DNA from: Rhizophlyctis rosea
Lineage: Eukaryota; Chytridiomycota; Chytridiomycetes; Rhizophlyctidales; Rhizophlyctidaceae
Reading direction: 5' to 3'
Assembly: GCA_027596075.1 (NCBI GenBank)
Contig: JADGJC010000496.1
Span: 1 to 22,598 of the forward strand
Length of the DNA stretch: 22,598 bases
Shown here piece after piece: positions 18,415-22,598 of this stretch; the stretch's first letter is position 1, and each line of letters begins with the position of its first letter. The notes beneath the pieces are model-generated. The model had not been told where the DNA came from. It was given only the letters and a program-made list of their open reading frames with translations, and did no database searches. A program made the position numbers and the translations under genes.

Positions 18415-19064
18415 ATGCTAGACGCAGTAAAATGCCCACGGGATCATTGTGGGCAGACCATCGTTTGCAACTACAGAGTTGTGGGCACTTATCGATGGGG
18501 ACATCCACATCTTATGGCGGAAGCTGGTTACGCAGTGCCCACCAAAACTTGGGCCTGTAAGATTTTGGATCACATGCTAGGCAAAACCGAACCCCAGTGC
18601 ACCAATCCTCTCCGCATTGTGATGGGAGATTCTGGGGAGACCCGGGCAAGTTGACACATTCTGTTTATCTGTACCAACCCTTAGAGCGCCCTAACATCTA
18701 ATTTGGACCCCACCAGTGTTGTGCGAAATGCGGAGAAGAGTTGAATACCAATGGATACGGTGAACATATCTTTGGTCACAAGAAAAGAGCCAAGTCGCAT
18801 ATCCACAAAGATCATCGTTTCCACTTCAAATGCAAGGTTTGTCTGCATCTGTTTGGTAACCCTGCTCAAAGCCAAGAAACTGACATACTTGTAGTATAGC
18901 ATTGCGCATATGAGACCGGCAACAAGAACTTCTTGAAAAAGCACCTCGAAAATGAGCGAGGGAATCATTTAGGAGATGCTGTTCTGAATGCTTTGAGTGA
19001 TTTGCGCAAACGCCGGAAACACCTTGACCAAAATATACGGGGAGCAACGATATACTCGGTATAG
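18415..19064 (+). CDS. C2H2 zinc-finger protein
   Basis: Exon 1 starts at ATG 18415 (MLDAVKCPRDHCG) and has Cys/His-rich sequence; its donor is unclear. Exon 2 (18717-18836) follows a CTAAC branch and CCAG acceptor and carries CCAKCGEEL with several downstream His (GHKKRAKSHIHKDH). A 63-nt intron (18837-18899, GTTTGT...TATAG with CTGAC) joins KCK to HCAYETGNKNFLKKHL in exon 3. The join recreates a C2H2 finger with the common TGNKxxLKKH core. The exon ends at TAG 19062-19064. Likely DNA- or RNA-binding. A hydrophobic minus-strand frame at 18681-18968 is its antisense shadow. Coding may continue past 19064 after a shift. Confidence 0.55.
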
Positions 19065-19065
19065 A

Positions 19066-19299
19066 GGTGCTTATCCCACTGAATCATCCTTGCTTCGTGC
19101 TATTCGCGTTCGGGCGAAAACGATCGTGACCATGTCATTGCGAAAACGAGTGAACTTCAATTCAGAGCTTCCAACGTTTATCTATTTTCCTGGACGGGCT
19201 GAAACGGATAATACCACATCAGGGTGGTATTATGTTATCGTGAGCAATCTACGAAGCCTTGAACCCTTTTATGCCATCTATTGGGCGAAACGCGAGTAA
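19066..19299 (+). CDS. Possible 3' continuation of the zinc-finger gene
   Basis: A protein-like frame (SLRKRVNFNSELPTFIYF, TTSGWYYVIVSNLRSLEP) ends in a stop at 19297-19299. It has no ATG at its start and begins where the zinc-finger frame stops, so a one-base shift or an intron (GTATAG donor at 19059) could join them. No domain recognised. Confidence 0.3.
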   Translation, partial: GAYPTESSLLRAIRVRAKTIVTMSLRKRVNFNSELPTFIYFPGRAETDNTTSGWYYVIVSNLRSLEPFYAIYWAKRE

Positions 19300-19479
19300 G
19301 GGCGAAGCCTGAAGTCATTTGCTGGTAATAAAGAACACCTTTTCAACATATATCATCTAGGGATGAGGTTCCCTTCCTCATCACTTGCCGGAGAACAATT
19401 GATGAGGCAATGCCCCGCTACACCGAATATGCAGACGCTGAACGGCATTGTCGGCTGATAATGATGGCTACGTTGATAG

Positions 19480-20297
19480 TTGTCAGTTGCCAGTCCAATT
19501 CAACGCATATCAGTATCCCAACTCTTCAAATTGGCAGACGACCTACGAGTGCCTTTGGCAGCTGCCTTGGAAGCGAGGGTAATCAGATACCGCCTTTCGT
19601 ACAGCAAGCTATCTGGGAGTCAGAAAGACAAACCGCCACCGCTCGTTGGATGGGAACCGCTCGAAGGTCTTCATGACGAGCAGGTCATTGAAGAAGCGGT
19701 ATTGACAAATCGATGTAGAGCTTGTTGATGAGACAAATGCTGCAGAAAGTATGAAATGGGAGTCAGACGAGGAGCAGGGTCAAACCAAGGGTCTTGGGGA
19801 TGATGGGAGCAGCGGTTCATGTACACACGCTTGGGGATATGCGGGGACGACGGAGGAACAGGACTCAGGATCAGAATCTTCGGAAAGCAGCGACAGTAGC
19901 TCAGGGGATGGAGACGATGGAAGTGAAGTTACCCAGTCGGACAATGAGGACTGCCATATACAAGGTAAGATATTCTCAATACCTGGGGGGGCGATTTTTG
20001 AAAGAGATAATACGAAATGTTTATCAAGCGGAACCAGCACCTTTTGCAACACAGCACGCCTTCGGTGTTTCGACGCAAGGAGAACTTGGCATAACGCAGA
20101 TTGGCTTGCAAATGTCGCAAGCACAAGAAGCGGGGAAGGCGGCATTGTCATCCACTTCATATCCAACCAAGAAACGGAGGAAGATGTCAGAAGATCTCAG
20201 GTCAGCAAAAAGAAGTTTGGCTTGAATTTGTTGTCACGGGCAAAACTCACCGGTGATTCGTAGTGATGAGGACGGTGACGTGGCGATGGACTGGTAG
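19480..20297 (+). CDS. Acidic, Ser-rich nuclear protein
   Basis: A multi-exon frame without a clear start (no ATG before 19480). The first part is a helical stretch (SVSQLFKLADDLRVPLAAAL). A one-base shift near 19706 leads into a long acidic Ser/Asp/Glu run (SGSESSESSDSSSGDGDDGS, about 19860-19925). A GTAAGA donor at 19965 and acceptor at 20028 join it to a Gln-rich segment (ELGITQIGLQMSQAQEAG) and a nuclear signal PTKKRRK (about 20165). Splicing 20201-20263 (GTCAGC...CGTAG) gives the acidic end SDEDGDVAMDW and stop at 20297. Without it the frame stops at 20225. The composition fits a transcription or chromatin cofactor with acidic activation regions; no DNA-binding domain is seen. Confidence 0.45.
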
Positions 20298-20397
20298 AAG
20301 TAGTGGATAAGCTGGATGCGGAGTGGCATGTAACGGGATGATATTGTACGCATAATATAGCGAAGGAGAAGCTGTCGTACCGAGACCACATCCTTGG

Positions 20398-20786
20398 ATG
20401 AAGATCGGTGACGACATCATAGCATCAAACCAGGGGGCCTGTTCCATGTCAGATATGAATGTGCGCGGCTTGCCAGTGATGAGCCGCGACGTGCTTTCAA
20501 GGTTCGATGACAAAGTTGACAACTGCATGGTTTTAGAATATCATCAAAATCATGTATCAGTACGTGAGGCATGCTTTGCTTCATTGCTCATGCATCCAGT
20601 GCCGCAAAAATGAAGCAAAGCCAAATTGGAGAAGAGCAACCATCTGCAGAAGTCCATCTGGCCAATCGGGAGTATCTGGAACAAATAGGGTTGGAGTCGT
20701 ATCTCTTCGGATGTGTTAATCACGGACCGTTCAGTGTGTGGTACGTAAGACGCAGTCATGAACTTTGGATTTTGGCGGTAAAATGA
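20398..20786 (+). CDS. Doubtful hypothetical gene
   Basis: Two plus-strand frames, 20398-20613 (ATG, IGDDIIASNQGACSMSDMN) and 20571-20786 (QIGEEQPSAEVHLANREYLE), look mildly protein-like and could be exons of one gene; a GTACGTAAG donor follows GPFSVW near 20740. The minus strand is also open here with similar quality, so strand is unsure. No domain. Confidence 0.22.
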
Positions 20787-21440
20787 TCTCAACTACCTCA
20801 GAAAATTGATAAACACCGTAAGTTGCATGATAACACATGCCATTACGCCATCCGGACCTACAAGCAGCCCCATCCTCCATTGCGTTTTCAATCCAATTTT
20901 GCAATGGGGTGAGTCTTCTACCAACTTCAGTGAATCGCAAGAAAAAAAAGAACATCAACATTAGTACAAATTACATTAGTTACATTCCGCCATATCGAGT
21001 GGGTGGAATACAGTTCCTTCCATTGTGCAACTATGTACCTCCTACACATTGTGCTTGCCCCACGGCGTCGTCCGTCATTTTTGGTCTTGGGACCGTTTGA
21101 GGCAGTGGGTGTTGATGAGGAAAAATTCTTTTTGGGTTTCCTCTACTTACACTTACTTACACTTACTTACACTTGTTGGATTGCTTGACACTTTTGACGG
21201 GAATTGTCGAGCTAAAGATACCCGGTGCCAAAAGACATTGAGCGACGCAAATCCTTTTTGCACAAACTGATGTGCCTACGGTATAGGGGTATACATTGTG
21301 GGTATCTTAGATGATAATAGATGTGCGTACTATCATGCTAGACTTACAATGTCAGACTGAGCATTTGAGAGCAAATCTCTTCACATTGTACAGTGCTTAA
21401 ATCATGATGTATCATACAAACCGTAATATTTCCTACACCA
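20787..21440. other. Intergenic, AT-rich
   Basis: No gene is supported. It holds an A-run (20940-20950), a short tandem repeat at 21145-21174 and the 5' flank of the tRNA-like gene. Confidence 0.4.
21145..21174. repeat. ACTTACTTAC short tandem repeat
   Basis: About three units of a 10-bp ACTTACTTAC motif in tandem. A simple microsatellite-like tract in non-coding DNA. Confidence 0.7.
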
Positions 21441-21652
21441 GCATGGTTGGTCCAGTGGTAGAATAAGCAATTTAGCAAAGTAAACAAAGTGAGTGGGGTG
21501 GATGTGAACTCAAACCCAAATGATTACGTGTTTTGAAGTCTAATTAATGCAACAAGCTGACTCATTAAGTAAGCAGCTGGTCGTACCCTCCGGGATTCCA
21601 ACCGGCGAGTCGAGTGTGCCGTCAGACCCGGGTTCGATTCCCGGACCATGCA
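21441..21652 (+). tRNA. tRNA-Gly-like gene split by a large insertion
   Basis: The 5' end has GCATGGT (acceptor strand, 21441-21447) and a D arm GTCCAGTGGTAGAAT with an A box. The 3' end has a perfect T arm, CCGGG-TTCGATT-CCCGG (21628-21644), with a consensus B box, then ACCATGC (21645-21651) and discriminator A. The two acceptor strands pair at all seven positions, so both halves belong to one ancestral tRNA, most like eukaryotic tRNA-Gly. The anticodon arm is not visible: about 150 extra bases lie between the D arm and the variable loop. Either an unusually long intron or an insertion that killed the gene. Confidence 0.5.
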
Positions 21653-22315
21653 CTTTAGACGTTTAACCATTCATCCTTTTTGTCTATTTTGCATCGTGCG
21701 AGGGAATTCTTGGTCTAATCTGTATGCAGAATTCCCCTGATCTGTATGATGCTCTGATTCTGATCTAGTGGAGCATCCTTCTTCTTGTCAAGCTCGAAGT
21801 GGAGGCGGAAGATCAAGTGGAAAGAAACCTTATGACGCTGCCCTTTGTGTTGGTTGGGTCGCAGTATTCTTTTTCTGCGAGACTCTTCAGCGTTGCGGAA
21901 TTTGCGGCATGGCCTCGCACAAATAAGCAAAAAGAAAGGTTTCTCACACACAAACTTCAGTAATAGTGATACGCCCTTCATGAGATCCTGACACACCCAG
22001 TTCAGGTATATGTACAGATTTTAGGAATTCCCTAGTTTCGACCGCGAATAGGATGGACACGTGTCAACTGCCCTATCCCGTGATGGAGTATCACGTAATG
22101 GGAAACAGATCAACGAGAGGCAAGCAGCCCGCGAAAGCACACGCGCGGATTGTCAGCGCGAGCGCTGCGTTGGGTGAACTCATCCATCGGTGCATCTGAC
22201 AAAATGGCGCACATCCCACTTCAACTGCCCAACACCACACTTCCCACAAAAGATCTTTCAAAAACCCCACACAGCAAAATTTTCCATCCATGTTATGCAA
22301 ACAACACACACACAC
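21653..22315. other. Intergenic stretch
   Basis: Minus-strand frames at 21715-21996 and 22091-22324 have no domain or good context and are not called. Short repeats of GAATTC...TCTGTATG occur near 21703-21750. The right end should hold upstream regulatory sequence for the gene starting at 22378, including a CA-rich tract at 22300-22315. Confidence 0.4.
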
Positions 22316-22321
22316 TATAAA
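22316..22321 (+). promoter_or_regulatory. TATA box of the right-edge gene
   Basis: TATAAA lies 62 bases before the ATG at 22378. An A-rich, G-poor leader (CAACTACAACAATCAAAAAA) links them, as is common in well-expressed fungal genes. Confidence 0.5.
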
Positions 22322-22377
22322 CATAGATCAACTACAACAATCAAAAAATCTCGCAAAAACCGGAAACAAAAAGAAAC

Positions 22378-22598
22378 ATGAAGCAATGTGCAAAAAATCT
22401 CTCCCTTCCCTGCATTGACACCACCCCGTTTGAATAGCCGTAGAGCTTACAGCTCCGCGTCCTCCAGGAACCGGTACTCGAATCTGGTACAATGGAAAGA
22501 ACGAGGTTCAGTATGGGTTTGACAAGCAGAGTGCGAACCCCCAGGCCGCCCACAACGGCATCTCGACCGTCTCCTCCGTCAAAAGCACGCCCCACCAA
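22378..22598 (+). CDS. 5' part of an unknown gene, cut by window end
   Basis: ATG at 22378 begins a three-codon first exon (MKQ plus one base). An intron of about 64 nt (GTGCAA...GCTTACAG, ending at 22451) joins in phase to an exon that stays open to the window end: PPGTGTRIWYNGKNEVQYG, then Ala/Asn/Ser/Thr-rich sequence. The TATA box, leader and matching phases support the model; the donor is weak. Family not recognised from about 50 residues. The opposite-strand frame here has poorer composition. Confidence 0.45.

Noticed and set aside
18681..18968. Hydrophobic minus-strand ORF resembling a membrane protein
   Set aside because: The plus strand codes a C2H2 finger with consensus residues and splice sites; the minus frame is its shadow, and the same frame has a TAA just upstream.

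Overview
The window looks like nuclear DNA of a fungus, most likely a chytrid. Genes lie on both strands, are packed tightly and are cut by short spliceosomal introns of about 41-190 nt with GT/AG ends and CTGAC/CTAAC-like branch sites. Many Trp-Trp ankyrin-like repeats and a Fanzor (eukaryotic TnpB homologue) point to chytrids. No bacterial operons, rRNA or CRISPR arrays were seen. The taxonomic call is inference from gene content.

Layout. Positions 1-2500 hold an unrecognised acidic, probably nuclear protein (about 421-1601) and two small hypothetical genes. A minus-strand hypothetical gene lies at 2853-3730. The standout locus is 4124-6136, a Fanzor1-type RNA-guided nuclease with all three RuvC acidic residues and its zinc ribbon. 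Its frame is broken by one stop and three single-base shifts, and the non-coding stretch after it could hold its guide-RNA scaffold. A small membrane protein (6663-6249) and an unknown gene (7561-6784) follow on the minus strand. The latter shares a 147-bp divergent promoter region with a SET methyltransferase that carries a C-terminal MYND finger (7709-8946). Only 34 bases after it starts a gene with an ADP-ribosyltransferase-like R-S-ExE signature (8981-10057).

From 10182 to 12889 there is one unknown exon, a minus-strand ankyrin fragment, a plus-strand Myb/SANT-like fragment and a long minus-strand ankyrin gene with 29-residue repeats. A seven-exon TKL-like protein kinase occupies 15357-13608. 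A von Willebrand A gene of the type linked to alpha-kinases follows (16380-17960), with a 21-bp minisatellite coding its N-terminus. The right third holds a small minus-strand gene (18356-18014), a C2H2 zinc-finger gene (18415-19064), an acidic nuclear protein (19480-20297), weakly supported ORFs, a tRNA-Gly-like gene split by an insertion (21441-21652) and the start of a gene running off the right edge.

Many genes need one-base or two-base corrections, often in short homopolymers, to read through. Either this is a draft long-read assembly with residual indels, or the region is decaying. That question decides whether the Fanzor, vWA and ankyrin genes are intact. The genes do not form one evident pathway; the mix of mobile nuclease, ankyrin, kinase, methyltransferase and ART genes resembles an accessory region.
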